Shown in pieces: positions 22,984 through 36,436 of a stretch of DNA of 64,000 nucleotides. A program made the translations under genes and the position numbers. The DNA is taken from NCBI GenBank assembly GCA_038087015.1, contig JASBNA010000002.1, forward strand, positions 1,860,001 to 1,924,000, read 5' to 3'. The stretch is from Cerrena zonata (lineage: Eukaryota > Basidiomycota > Agaricomycetes > Polyporales > Cerrenaceae). Below the pieces are notes generated by a model that was not told the origin of the DNA, ran no database searches, and saw only the letters and a list, made by a program, of their open reading frames with translations. Numbering within the stretch: the stretch's first letter is position 1; every line of letters starts with the position of its first letter.

Positions 22984-23877
22984 AGCTGTGGTGGTTAGTG
23001 AGATAGAGGTAGGAGGGAAGTAGAATAGTAATGGGTAGCGGGGGTATCAAATCCGGACGATAATGGGAAGGGTATATATAAGGCTGGAGCCAGTAGAGAG
23101 GTGCACAGCTCGAACACTGGAGCACATAGGCACAGAGTTCAAACTCCGACTAGGATACCCCACAGACGCCAGTGTATATGATCGAAACGCGTAACTCTTT
23201 CCTCTATCACAAGCAATTGTGACTGCGCGCCTTGCCGAGACTGGACTGGTCTCTCTTTTTCTTCCGTCTTTTCCTCTCCGGCACCGATTCATAGCCCAAA
23301 TCGTACTTACCTGCGCCGGGTCGTTCTTAACTGGAGTGGCCATACAGCCTGCGCCGGTGTACGAATGACGCGGCGTTGACATTCAGCGACATATCCACAT
23401 GCGTTTCCTCGGTGCGCAGTCTTGCGAAAACAAATGTTCAAGTCACTTTCCCTATAGAATCCAAGTCATGAACACATTCTTCATTCTGGAATACGCATAC
23501 TTTGCGTACGCCCGGCTAATCATCCCCGGTATGATTCTGTCAATGTACACGTAGCCCTTGTCCATATCTAGGTATATGCATCTCAAAGATGTCATTTTGA
23601 CTCGAATCCAGTAGAGTGTGACACTGACACTCGAACATTCTAGTACTTGCTCCAGACTCCTGGTAAGTACCTGCATATACCTTATAATTTGAAAGACTCT
23701 GAGCTTAAGACAGGATCAAATATGACATCCGATACATACTAGGTTTCTTTAGTATTCCGATGCCGAGCGACTGTCTGCATTGCGCCTTTCAAGGTTCCGT
23801 CACACGAAATCAATGATGTGGTATCATATATGTATATCATGCCATATATACAGGACAATAACATTACATCCATCCGC
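22984..23877. other. Intergenic stretch upstream of the PB1/UBA-like gene
   Basis: No gene seen. Short open frames only. The left end is the PB1 gene's upstream region, the right end the 3' flank of the RNase gene. Confidence 0.5.
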
Positions 23878-24497
<620 letters not shown>

Positions 24498-24622
24498 CGT
24501 GTCTTGCTTGCAGTAAACCAAAGTTTAGAGGGTGAAGGGCGGGGGAGGACCAAGCGACCAAATGGCACGAGAGGGATTGGGGCTCAAAGCACAAGCTCTT
24601 CCCCGGTCCCGAGCAAGCATCC

Positions 24623-24629
24623 TTTTATA
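24623..24629 (-). promoter_or_regulatory. TATA box of the RNase T1 gene
   Basis: Minus-strand GTATAAAAGG, about 126 nt upstream of the ATG at 24497. Confidence 0.55.
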
Positions 24630-24639
24630 CCTCGCTCTT

Positions 24640-26467
24640 CCCATTTGTTTAAGCACCTTTGGCGACTCGCCAGCCCGAACGGCATCAAATGCACGTTCAG
24701 ACTAGTCCTCAACATCTCAACAGTGGTCACCCTGTCGACCCGTCTTAGCACATGCTCTCTTCCAGCGATATAATTAGGGCTTCATGACACTTATCCAAAA
24801 ACAGCTTATTATCGACGCTGGAGGTTGAGTGAACCACATGCTGATCGACAGATGCGGGTCCACTTTGCGTACTAAATCTAGAGAACCATATGAATGAAAT
24901 ATTTGTGTCGAGGGTGATGACTGGAGATTGTCTAGTTGGTGCGGCACGTTGAACGGAGGTGTCATGCAGTTGTATGATAGAAGTTTGAAGGCGGACAAGA
25001 GGTCCATGTGGTAAGGGCTAGTTTAGTGCTTCTTTTAGAGTGGACGGTTGCTTGTGACCTTCGCTGGATGCTAAACGTGCGGGGATGGTTACGAGGAAAG
25101 TTCACTTGACGCGGGGTTTACAAAGAACGTGCATTTGGGGACGCTGGCTTGATCTAGGTTTGCAATTGCTAAATCCTCTTTGCTTTCGTCTAATCTACTG
25201 CACTATGTTGTAGACCTGTGTGGAGACGGCCTCGAAACGCTAGACAATCTAATATTTACATTCTGCGATAAGCCCTCATTTCGTTTGGTTATCTCCACGC
25301 AAGTCTACCCTGAATTGATATCAACACCACATGCATATAGCCTCCGAGTCAGGGTTTAGACTTTTTAACCATCTAGATACTCGACCTAAAATATCCTTCA
25401 CATGCAGCTCGCGTGGTTATGGCATTGCGTGATGCATCTTACATATACATTTGCACACGCGTCTTGTTTTCAGCTTACCAGCAAGAGACGAACGTTCATC
25501 AGAACTTTATTCTAAAGGTATCAAATGAAACCGGAGATCTGTGCGCGCCCTAGTAGCATTTTTGGGTTGTGTGACAATGTTATAGTCCTGAAGTCCGGGA
25601 AAAGACATATGTGAATGTTTTGATTTCCTGAATATCGCGGAGACTTTCCAAATATAGACAGGGACTACGCCGAATAAGGCAATGGCTTCCGATCGGGAGT
25701 GGTGGAAGTTCGTTTGCAAGTAGAACACACTGGCAAGGCTTTAAGAAAAATACTTCACGAATCATGTTCCCACTTTTCTGGCGCATTGGGTAGACATTGG
25801 CAGAATCTATAGAAACACGGTTGAATTTCTATCCCAGCACGGAATTATCCAGATCTACGTCAGGCTCACACTCTTTCAGAATCGAAGAGGAGTATAAGCC
25901 ACCTCTATAAGTCTCCTTAACAAACCCGTAACCATGACTCTACTTTTGAAATCGTAGAGTTGTCACAATTGCAATATAGTACTTGCCTACATCGAGTCCT
26001 TGGCAATGACGCTGGTCAACAGTTCCTAGAGTTCCTACTTAAGTACTGTGAGTGCCTCCACGGCGCATCGGACGTCTAGCCGGCCATCCACTCAATGTCT
26101 GGAAGACCAAAAATACCTCTTACATGCGCAGCATCTCAACCTATTCCTAGAGCCTGAAACACTCTAACGGGCGATCAACACCGAAGTAGGAACGTTTGTT
26201 CCTAATTTGTCCCCAACTCTGTTCCCCAAAACGTTTGCACGCTTCACAATTTGAAAGATCTTATTACGCATCCTCGGGCGAGTTAGTATAATTGGAGGGC
26301 GCGTAGTCAAGGATGGAGCGCAGAAATGTATAGTACCCGGGAGCAAGCTATATTTAGCGTTGTGTGCAAATAGATAATGTGTAAGTGCGTGTATAGGTGA
26401 TAGGATGGACCAGTTCTAATGGTGTTTCTAGCAAGGAGAAAATAATAACAAGTGGGAGAGTTGCATT
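24640..26467. other. Gene-poor 1.8-kb gap
   Basis: Only short unrelated open frames on both strands; no family motif, no convincing splice pair, no obvious repeat or transposon end. Confidence 0.5.
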
Positions 26468-28854
26468 CTACAACTCACCAGCTTCCCAAGGAACGGGTTC
26501 ACCTTCCCAATCATCCTCACCTCCATCAACACCCTCACTCTGATCCTCCTCTCCAACATCATACACAATCCCACCCCGCTGGGGATCATAATGTCTCTCC
26601 CGACTCCCATACAAAAGCTCTTTAACGACCTTTTGTTCAGTTCTATCACGGAGATAAGAAGAGGTATGGGACGGCGAGATGGCGAGGACGCGCGCCAAGT
26701 CACTAGGAAGATCAACCTCACAACTCCCCTCCACCCCCTCCGAGCTTGTCGGGATGAACGCAGTGGAGTGGGAATGAGCATGGTCGGTATGCGAGTGTAA
26801 ATCCGAGTGATGTGCGTAATGTGGCTGTGTCGTAGGGTCGTAATCGTCATCTTGGTCCAGTTGGGCGGCGTACTGGGACTGCTGCCGCCGTCGACGACGA
26901 GATTGCCAACTCCATTCCAAGACTTTCACATTCCCGTTATTCTCCCCGCCCGAATCAAGTCCATCCTCGGCACTCTCCTCATCTCCGTCCTCGTCGCTCC
27001 CGCCTAGCTCTTTCAGAATCTTGGCTTTCTTCCTGCTGATCGCAGAGGCACTTGGTATCGCTTTCGCTTTACCTTTCCCCTTTTGGTTCTTACCACTCTT
27101 CCCATTGGCTTGTATTGTTGTCGTCCGAGTAGACGAGGACCCGCCCCCATGCGTTGACGTAGTCCGACCTTGTGCCCTCGAACTCGTGGTGTTTGATCTC
27201 TTGCTTTTCGTTCCTGACCCCGATCCCGAAGCGACATCATCCCCATCATCATCAAACGCACCCTCATTCTCAGGCTCCTCACCCATTTCATCCATCTCGA
27301 TATCGGATGACGCCCGTTTCGCACCCCTTCTCTGACCACTCTCCGCGGACGAGGAGTGATTTGATTTGAAAGAATGGGCTGCGGAGACGGAGGATGCAAA
27401 CGACGGACCTCCGGACGACTTTAAATCATCCTTGCCCGGTAAGACTGGGAACGGGAGCAGTGAACTTTGAGTTTGAGCGCGTTTCTTGATTGAAGGTATG
27501 GAAGCTTGCGATCGGGTCCGGTCTAGAACGTTAGTCGAGCTTGAGAGGTTGAGTGCTTTGAGTTTAGTCGTTGGTCCCGAGGAGGGCGAAGAGCCTGACG
27601 AGGTTGTAGGTCCAGATCTCCACGAGTCATCATCCTCATCCCTATCGCCGTTACCCAGACCGAGTTCTTCTTCCTCGTCTTCATCTGAAACAGGCGAAAC
27701 TCTCGATAGACTCCGCCGCGTCTTCGACTTTGTACTTGTCTTATCAGAACCCGTGGATAGACGAGCAAGAGCCGACTGTGACCGCCCCAGAATAGGCGGA
27801 ATAGAGTGAGAGGGACGGGACCGGCCGGATATAGCAGACACGATGACGTCTTGATCTGAAGGTATGATATCTTGAAAGAGAGCCACGAACGCTTTACCGC
27901 CTTTCGGAGGTTTCATGGGCGTAGCTTCGATAATGATATCATCCATATCCGCACGATCGTCCCTGTCATGTTTTCGTTTTCCCCCATCACTGAGGTCACT
28001 CGAGTCCTCGTTATCTTGCTCTTCGTCAAAAAGAAGCTGGGAAGCGCGTTTGTGGGTATTTGCACCTTGGATGAAATTGAGGGTAGATTGACTTGCAGCC
28101 GTCCGGGCGCGTTTCTCCTTGACGGGAGAAGGGGAGACTAGTTCACCGCGAAGACGTTTACGTGCACGGTCGATGGCTCTGGAGGGACCGCCTGGGGTCG
28201 AGGGGTTAAGGTCAATGAGGGAAGCCTGGGAATGGGAATGTATGGATGTGGATAATACAGGTACAGGTGGAGGATGCATGGCGGTCATAGAGTTCATGGT
28301 GGCAGATAGGGCCGGGAATGGTTGAATGAGGGGAAATGGGTCCGGTGAGAGTTCCCTTGGGGAAGTGGTGGCATGAGGCTTTAATTTGTTCTTCTTGTTT
28401 TTGCGAGGGGTGGTAAATGGGTTTGCTCGTGCAGAGAGGGAGAGTGCGGGGAGGATGGAGGTCGAGGGTTCCGGGGAGAGGTCTCGTCTGCGTTGCTTTG
28501 ATTTGACGGGGGAGAATGGATTGGAAGTGGTGAGGACTGTTTCGGTCTTGACTGCACGGGACTTGTGTAATAACGAGGAGGGAGTTGGCCGTGGCTGGGA
28601 CTTTGGAGGGGTGGAGGGAGGGTTTTGGGGGAGCTGTGAAGAGGAAGCGGAGGACTTGGCAAGTTTCTTGTAGAGTCTGTACTTTTCGGCTAGTCATGGG
28701 ATGAGTTTGGGGACATGAAATGAAAGACGGGGCGTGTACCCATTGCAGGCTGCTGCCTGATTTCGTCCACGGTGGGCTGGCGTGCATGCTTGGCCTTGAA
28801 TTGGCGTTCCCAGGCCTTGATGTCCGCACGGAGGGAGAGGAGGTCGTTGTCCAT
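26468..28854 (-). CDS. SLD2: DNA replication initiation regulator Sld2 (Drc1)
   Basis: Binds Dpb11 after S-phase CDK phosphorylation and helps load GINS/Pol epsilon at origins (nuclear). Exons 28854-28740 and 28689-26468 give 778 residues in one frame. N-terminal Sld2 signature: LRADIKAWERQFKAKHAR, TVDEIRQQPAM, then EKYRLYKKLAK across the intron. Downstream is a disordered region with many S/T-P sites (NPFSPVK, LSPEP, TSPRELSPDP, STPGGP, SPSPVKEK, EATPMKPP), fitting multisite CDK control, and Arg/Lys patches that could contact DNA. The C-terminal part is acidic. Start: first ATG ahead of the signature. Shares a 320-nt divergent upstream region with the next gene. Confidence 0.88.
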
Positions 28855-29174
28855 AAGTGCACTGGAACGCGCAGGAGGGGTAATGAGAGAGCGGGGACAA
28901 TGGCAGGGATTGTTGACGCGTTGTTGTGTCCGCCACGTGGGGAGGGCAGAAAAGGCCGGCGGGCGGTGGTGGCGGTGGGGAGTGCCGGGTGAGAGGCCGG
29001 ATTCTTGGATAGGGAAGGGGAGGCCGGGGAGGAGATGGCCGTGAGTCGGGAAATGCGCGAGTGGGTGCCAAGTGGTCTGAGTGAAGCGATAAAGCGAGGC
29101 CATTCATTGCTCCTCCTCCTCCCTCCCTTGCATGCTGCATCACACTCCAGCAGCTCACGACCTCCCCCCGCACC
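28855..29174. promoter_or_regulatory. Divergent promoter between SLD2 and the disordered-protein gene
   Basis: The two ATGs face away from each other across 320 nt, so upstream signals must be shared or interleaved. A pyrimidine-rich run (CTCCTCCTCCCTCCC) sits at about 29109-29126; no clear TATA box. Confidence 0.6.
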
Positions 29175-32100
29175 ATGAACACTGGCTCTGTTCTCTTCCC
29201 CTCCTCCTCCCCCGTCTCCTCACGTCCTTCCTCCACCGTTTCAAGTTATGACGACTATTCAAACTACTCCTTTTCCAACGATCTTCCACACAGACATGCT
29301 CGCCCTCCTGCAAACGGAAGACTCTCGTACCCGCACCAGCCATTCCCTCTCAATCCCTCTCCTCGCCATTACCTCTACCCGCCCTATGCTCAGAACCCGC
29401 CCCCGCCACTCAGGCCATCCACCATGCCCCCACCGCCCATGTTTGATGACCCGGCTTTTTCTTCAGACCCACGAGCAAACCCTCATTTTGCAATGACGAG
29501 CACAGAACAATTCGTTCCCCTCAACACTTCTGCCGCCACCATCGTAAGTTTCCCAAGCACAATCTCCATTGTCCGAGTCTATCTCATTTTGCTTTGTGCG
29601 TCTACTTTAGCAAAACACGACCCTTCCTTCCCAAGACGCACTCTATCGTCATTCCAGAGACGGATCGGCTCGTGCCCAGGACATCTCCACAAGGCATTCC
29701 CACAAAATCACCTCAGCCACACCTCCAAGACTACAGCCTCGTGCTGACTCTGCATACTATCCCGACGATGCCTTTGCTTTCCAGTCTGTTCCACAGCCCC
29801 CTCCTTCCATGCCCAAACTTTCAAAGCGTCATCGCATCGGTCCAGATTCTCATTTGCGACACAATAATCTACTACAGCCCCACGACTATATCAATGACAA
29901 TTCTTCAAATTCAAGCTGTTCCTCTTCATCTCATTCCACCAGTTCCGGTGCAAGCTCCGTTCTCCTCACTCCCTCTTCTTCCCCGCCGGCGCCCCGTCCC
30001 TCCAAATTGCGTGCTCGACTGCGTGTAGTGAACCCCGAAGACGATGACCGTCCTATCCCCGTCTTTCCCCTACCCGAGTACACCTATGAACCAAAACAGC
30101 CCTTCACACATGTCTTGGGCGGAGATCGACCCCCGCTGCTTCAGAATACATCTGCACCAGAGCTTTGTCCACCTCCTGCGGCGCCGGTAACCGATGTTCC
30201 TCCGCGTCCGGTCACTGTTCCCGTGCAACCCTTACCTGGAAGCACAATCCATTCCAATTTACCCACGAAAGAACCTTCAGATCCGAAGCCTAGCAACACC
30301 TCTCGCCCTCTTGCTCCTGAGATGCGCAAGCAACGGAGTCGCAAAACTAGTATTGCGGCACCACCAAAGGACCTCGATCGTATAGACGAACTGGACGAAA
30401 CGGACCCCTTAGGATATGCATGGCATCATGATGGTCGGTTTGAGGCCGCCTTGAACGCGTTGAAGCAGGGAGCATTTGGTGATGGTGATGGCGCAAATGG
30501 GGGTGCTAGCAGCCAAGTACGTGCTTCCTTTCATTCTGTCGAAGTTTAGATATTGAACCTCCTATCTACGATTAGGAACAAAATGGCAAAAAGGTACAGT
30601 TCGTCGTTGTCTTATCGTATTGCATTTCCTCATCGTTACCATACAGTCTTCTCGAAAGAAGCCTTCTGAGCCCGTCAACCCCAATACTACAACGTTCAAT
30701 ATATCTCCTGGAGAGATATTCCCTTCGTTTGTCAGTCAACCTGCCACTCAGCCTGCAGCACCTCAGCAGCAGCAACAACAATTCCCCCAGCCTATACAAC
30801 GACCTTCCCGTCAAGCGTCACAACCGGCATCTCAACCACTTCCGCCAACATCTCAACCCCCTCTTCGACCCAGTCGTTCCCAATCTAGACTTCGGGCTCC
30901 TCAGCCTCAAGCTCAAGTTCAGGATCAACCCATTCCATCGTCTCTGATACCAGGCGGCCCGAATCATGCCGTCTCTCGCCTTGAAGCCAATGGTCCCACA
31001 ATGTCACAACAGTCTGTTCAGCAACTTCAAGTACCAATTCTATCACAACCGCAACCGACGCGGACGCGACCTAATTCACAATATCTTACTGTACCAACCA
31101 CTAATCCCATTGGCGATGGTGATAATGAAGAGTCTGAATTGGCTTACACCCTTCCTTCCCCGAGCCGGACTCCTGTTCCGAACATGGCTGAACAACAACA
31201 ACAAGCACAGGCGCAGGCGCAAATGCAGAACCAGAACCAGAACCCATACTTTCCCGTCATTCCCGGTCAACCTCCCCAACAGCAGCCGCAAAAACATCAT
31301 CACAATCGACTGCGAAGGCATGAGATGCCCGTACCCGGTCCTGAGCAAGCTGGTCTCGCTCCTTTTCCTCCTGCCGGCAGTCAGAATTATCCAGCACCCC
31401 CAGGAACTCGGGTTCGATTCCAGGATCAGCGTCAACAACAGGCGGGATACGATAATAACTTCCTTTCGTCCGATCTTCAGGATCCCCGTTTCCCGGCTCG
31501 GAGGATGCCTTCGCCGCAGCCTAATACAGGCCTTAACCAGCCGTTCTTACAGCCGCAGGATGAGAATATGAATGTCGGTTTGGGTAATGGGAATTATAGG
31601 AATCCGGGGTTGCAGAGGTCGACGTCGGCTCCTCATGCTACACCGAGGAGTCAACCTCCTGGGTTGCCCCCACCTCAGCCGGAGGATCTGTATATGATGT
31701 CTCAGGAGAGGTTAGATCTTCAACAGCAGCAGATCCCTAGACCGGATATCCCTCTGCCTCCAAGACATGCAGCGGGTAATATGAAACCTGGTCTAATGCC
31801 GTCCTATCTCCCTAAGAAACTGGTCATGCCCACTCCTCTCCAGTCTCAACCTCCAACAACACGTCCATCTGGTATGGGCTTGTACGGCGAGAGTGCCAAC
31901 TCGGCTTCTTCGGGATCTTCTGGGTCCACTGTAGATTTGAATGGGAGATCATACGGTCATGGACAGAGTCTTTCGGTGTCTGCTGTGACGCCCAAGAAGG
32001 CCAAGGAGATCCCGATCAGCCAGGGAAGGAATTTGTTGAGGAAGAGGACGACGATTGGGAATGCGCCGGTCCCGCCGACGACGGCTGCGATGCAGACGAT

Positions 32101-32500
32101 TAGTTTGGACGATCCGTTGCCTGGACCGCTTGGACCTGGGATGGGGAAGAATGGGTATGTGCCTTCGTCGAATGCGACTGCTGCGTTGTTTGCTACCAAG
32201 GGATCTGTTGAGAATGTACCTGTTCCTGTTAATGGGAATGGGAACGGATTTGGTGGAGATGTTATGGGTATGGGGAGAGGTACGGGTATGGGACTTGCTG
32301 GTGGGATGGCCATGGGTATGGGAGGTGGTATGGCTGTCGGTGTGGGTGTCATTGGGGGTGAGATGCGGGATGCGAGGGATGCGAAGAAGAGTAGTCGGGA
32401 GAGGGAGAAGGAAGAGAAGTTGAGAGCGAAGGAGTTGGAGAAGATGAGGGAGAGGGAGAGTCAGAAACCTACTGGAAGGAAGTTGAGCAAGAGGCGGTAA
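29175..32500 (+). CDS. Large disordered Pro/Gln/Ser-rich protein, 1,048 residues, family not recognised
   Basis: Exons 29175-29543, 29611-30516, 30576-30593 (18 nt, EQNGKK) and 30647-32500, one continuous frame. Mostly low complexity: Tyr/Pro/Ser-rich N-terminus, Pro-rich middle, poly-Gln runs (PQQQQQQFPQ), a Gly/Met-rich repeat near the C-terminus and a highly basic, charged tail (SSREREKEEKLRAKELEKM, ending GRKLSKRR). Two islands look ordered and may be conserved: DPLGYAWHHDGRFEAALNAL at about residue 395 and FNISPGEIFPSFV at about 445. The basic tail suggests a nuclear or nucleolar location. Function unknown. Confidence 0.8.
32262..32370 (+). repeat. Gly/Met coding microsatellite
   Basis: Degenerate GGTATGGG units encode alternating GMG, GGM and MGM triplets in the disordered protein. 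Confidence 0.7.
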
Positions 32501-33634
32501 ATTTGGCGATGACACATATATGGACGCAAATTCGGACAACCTTGGACGATTTTTTCTTTCTTTTCTTTGCCCCCTCCCTCTCCCCCTCTTCAAGTGAATT
32601 TTTTCTTTCTTCTTTCAAAAGACTCGAATCGTTCAACTTTTGCTTCTAGTAGGACTCCTCTCTCTTCTTTCTCTCGGTTTTCTTTTTGCTTCATGATTTC
32701 CTCCCTCTCCAGTGCTTTCTGCGCGGTACGATCTGCCATAAATCGTTCACCTCGAATATGGACTTGTTACTTTTTTCTTCTCTCTTTTTATCATGCCATT
32801 TACGATGACCCTATCACGACTAAATAACCCGCCTTGCTTGGCCTTTTCTCCCGCTGTCATCTATCTCTACATCTCTTTCCTTTTTTCTTTTTCTATTCCT
32901 CTGGTGTTATAGTGTATGTACCAGTATGTTGTATTTCTTGTTTGGTTCTTACCTGTCTTTCCTGTCCTTTATCGTGTCGTGTGAATAGCTTTGCGACAAA
33001 TTCCTGTCGACATTTTTATACATAGTAGCTCTCTCGCACCATTACACCCTTTTCCTACCTAACTTGTCTCTCGCTCGGTAGTTGTCCATTCTAACATCTC
33101 ATAGGCCTTTTTGTTTTTAGTAAACCCGTACTTACTTGTCTTACAATCGTACATCGTACATACACATTTGATATATACATAGGGATCTTTGGGACTCAAT
33201 ATTGTCTTTTATCTTGCTTTTGGCCTTTCTCTTTCTTTCTCTGGTTGGTTGGGTTGGTTGTTATTGGTACAGTTTCCATTTGTTATTTTATGACCTCCAT
33301 ACGTATTGTTATGCTCCTTTGTAACGTACTCGTACCCCCGTTGTGACAAACAAGCTTTGTATAGACTATTTGATATACCTTTTGTGTGGTCGGCTGACAT
33401 CTTGCGAATTTGGGGGCCATGACTGCGTCTGTAAATGGCGTGATCCGTACCAGTGTATCGATTTTTTTGCAACAAGAATTATCAGCAATGTCCAGAAGTA
33501 GCTGCAGCTCGACTGCAGGAGGATATACACAGGAAAAAATTAAGAATGAAGAATACGCGTTGCAAAATTATATTCGGTAGTGTCCGAATCGCAGAATCCT
33601 CCAAGAGCTAAGTTGTTCTTCTGACGCAGAGGTA
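32501..33634. other. Convergent intergenic stretch, T/C-rich
   Basis: Long pyrimidine-rich stretches (TTTTTTCTTTCTTTTC type) fit a 3' UTR and flank. No gene seen. Confidence 0.5.
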
Positions 33635-36010
33635 TCACACCGGCTTGACCAATGACACAATCAGTGGCAGTTGACCCTCCATGTCCCCGACAGAGGGAAA
33701 CTGAACAGTAGAGAAGTTCCAGTAGATCTCCTTATCTGTGGGTACTTCGAACTTGAACGACTCGATCAACACCGCAAGGACAACCTCTGTTCATATACAT
33801 AGATCAGTAACGAGAATTGGAGAACTCGGAGCAACGTACTCATTTCAAGTTGGGAGAATTTGAACCCACTGTAAATTCTGTTCAGAACCTGTTATGTGCA
33901 GATATACAAAAACGATCTTACATGCATGCACGACCACCTCCGAGGAAAGTCATCCTATGTTAAATATATGTTAGATGTTCAGAAAGGACGCAGAAAGATA
34001 CTGACAGATTAGAATATACTCCTGGTATACGAGCTTCCGTTACGTCCTCTGGTAGAGGTTGCAAGAATCTCTCCGGTTTCCACTCTTCAGCATCTTCTCC
34101 CCAGATAGCTGGGTTAATATTCGAACCCAATAGACCAAGTGTGAGGTCGGTCCCTTTAGGCAAAGGAACTTCCGAGATCATGTTGCCGTCTTTCCCTCGG
34201 ATGGGCACGGACAAGGGCATCACGACATCCTGTGTGGTCCTATAAATTATGGTGTCAATAGAATACACATGCGATAGAGATAACGTCGGTGAAGGTCTCC
34301 ATACTGTCGGTTAAGGACTGCAAGAGGGGGATATCTGACCGCCAAATGAGTATTAGCATGGAGTTACGCGCAGAGAATGCAGAGAAGATGTGCCTACAAG
34401 CGCAGGGTCTCTCGGCAGACTGCCTCAAGATATGGGAAAGCGACAAGTTCGTCGTAAGGGATAGGTGTCCCTGACCGCTGCGGGCAGTAATTAATTCTTG
34501 ACGTAATCTCTCCTGCACATCTTGATGTTCAGAGAGTTTGTGAAGAATGCGAGCGAGTGCGCCACTAGTTGACTCGAATGCAGCAAACAACAAAGTGCTA
34601 CGGCGTGAGGAAACGTCAGGAAGAGTACATCTAGAAAGTTATGAAAACAATATACTTCATATGTCCCAAGAGCTCCTCATCTGACATCTTGTCCTCAGCA
34701 GTGCCTGCCATTTGTGATTTCACTGTGGCGTCGTTCAGTATCGTGAATGAGAGAGTTTTCTGAGGGATCATTACGTACTCAACACACTGATAATATCCTT
34801 GCCTTCACCAATTTGTGAGGTGACGGTCTCGTCACCAGAAGCGAGCGCAGCCTTTTTCGATTCCAGGATTTCCTTGGCAGTGCTATCAAAAGTATCGCAA
34901 ATTACGAGCATCTTTTTGACACGGCTTATTGGAATACTCTCGACTATCTTGCGTCGGAGCCAGGCAGGACCAAGCTGGGCGAAGAACGGTACATATCGCA
35001 TCAGTGGAAAAAACGGACCGACAGTGGGTCTACATAAAAATGAACCTGAGTGAGCGATATTAGTGTGGGTCAGAAAGAATGTAATACAGACACAAGAGCT
35101 TTGAGAGTTTCAGCTAGAGGGTTAGGTTCAGGTGAATCAAGCTTGTCGAAGGACCATCCGAGGCCACCTTGACCAACGAGTTCGAGTGCTGTACGAGTCA
35201 ACCAGCCAAGCATGTCGATCTCTTTTTCACCACTTGCAATCTGGCGAGAGATGCCGCTCTGTAACTAATTCGAGTGAAAGGGTTCAGTCTTCGCCCGACG
35301 TATATGACCAGAAAACGCGACATTTACCCGATGTGTAATCTTGTAAAAGAGCGGTGTCATATGGCGCATGTGATTTATACTGAAAACTATGAAGGTTATA
35401 GGTTGGTTATTTCATTATCTTGTGTTTATACGGAGGACACATACTTGGGTTCAAAATCTTTCGCTGTTGCCGATGCTCATCACCCAGTGAAGACAATAAT
35501 CCGTGCCCGAAGAACAAACGGTGGAAACTGATACGCATTTACGAAACAATTCTATAAATATAAAGAGTGAGCTTACCTGAGGAAAAGTGGAGTTTCTTCA
35601 TAGATATATTGATCCTTGACTACAATATTATGCAGTGCTTTCGGATCAAAAACATAGATAATTCTGTCCTGTAAATTTAGAGTGAGGACAACACGACATA
35701 CTGGAAGTGCAAGCATGATACGTACACCGAACCATCCTCTGACTACTGAGACGGGTCCGTACTCATGAATCAATCGTCTGTGGAAGTCCCAAGCGTATCG
35801 ATTATACATTTGAAGGAGGTTACCTGCAAAGTATCGTAAGAAACAACGGTGGTATGTAACGAGCCTAAACATACCTAGGATCAAACTGTTGGGCGGTGGA
35901 CCTGGGAGATTGTCCAATGACGAAGGAGCAAAGAATTTGCGGTACAGCGACAAAAGCACCCATGATATCGTGCCTGCCACGACCAACTGAGATGGAAGTG
36001 AGAGAGACAT
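33635..36010 (-). CDS. Cytochrome P450 monooxygenase, third gene, with one frame break
   Basis: About 14 exons on the minus strand. N-terminal anchor (VVAGTISWVLLSLY) and hinge LPGPPPNSLILG; C-helix block HRQQRKILNP; I-helix LLFAAFESTSGALARIL; PYLEAVCRETLRLYPP with ExxR; PERF; haem loop FLGGGRACIGF; stop at 33635. This is a different P450 class from the 14-20 kb pair, closer to the basidiomycete families with the AAF/HDTTS I-helix. Oddity: between ITARSGQG and PIPYDELVAFPYLEA the frame moves by one at about 34469-34471, where CCC on the plus strand should apparently be CCCC. Start at 36010 is the ATG nearest the anchor; an in-frame upstream extension lacks an ATG. Exon 1/2 limits may be off by a base. 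Confidence 0.85.
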
Positions 36011-36436
36011 CAGGGTTGAAACTTGACCTATCCTTGCTCCAAATGCAGATCCATATATACCATTCGCAAACCCTGGCCTGAACCGAAGCCCTACGCGATG
36101 CCCTATACTCACACGATCTATTTTTAAATACTCGCAGTCGACAAATTAAGGTAGTCAAAGGCGGCCATGTCATACGGAAGGAGGCCCGTCTGAGAGAAGT
36201 ACTCGAAGGCAATTGCTTCGATTTGTTTGGTGCAAGTATGCCACAACTAAGCGATATCATCATCCTCGGTTCGGTCTCTAACGAAGTCCAGACATACCTC
36301 TCTCTTCACCCACAACATTGACGGAGTTCTATCGTATACGTCTCGCACGATAGATTTGGTCAATACCACAAGCATGAACAAATTATTTCATAACGAAAAG
36401 CCTCGAAGATGTATTGGTCATACAAATACACAGAAA

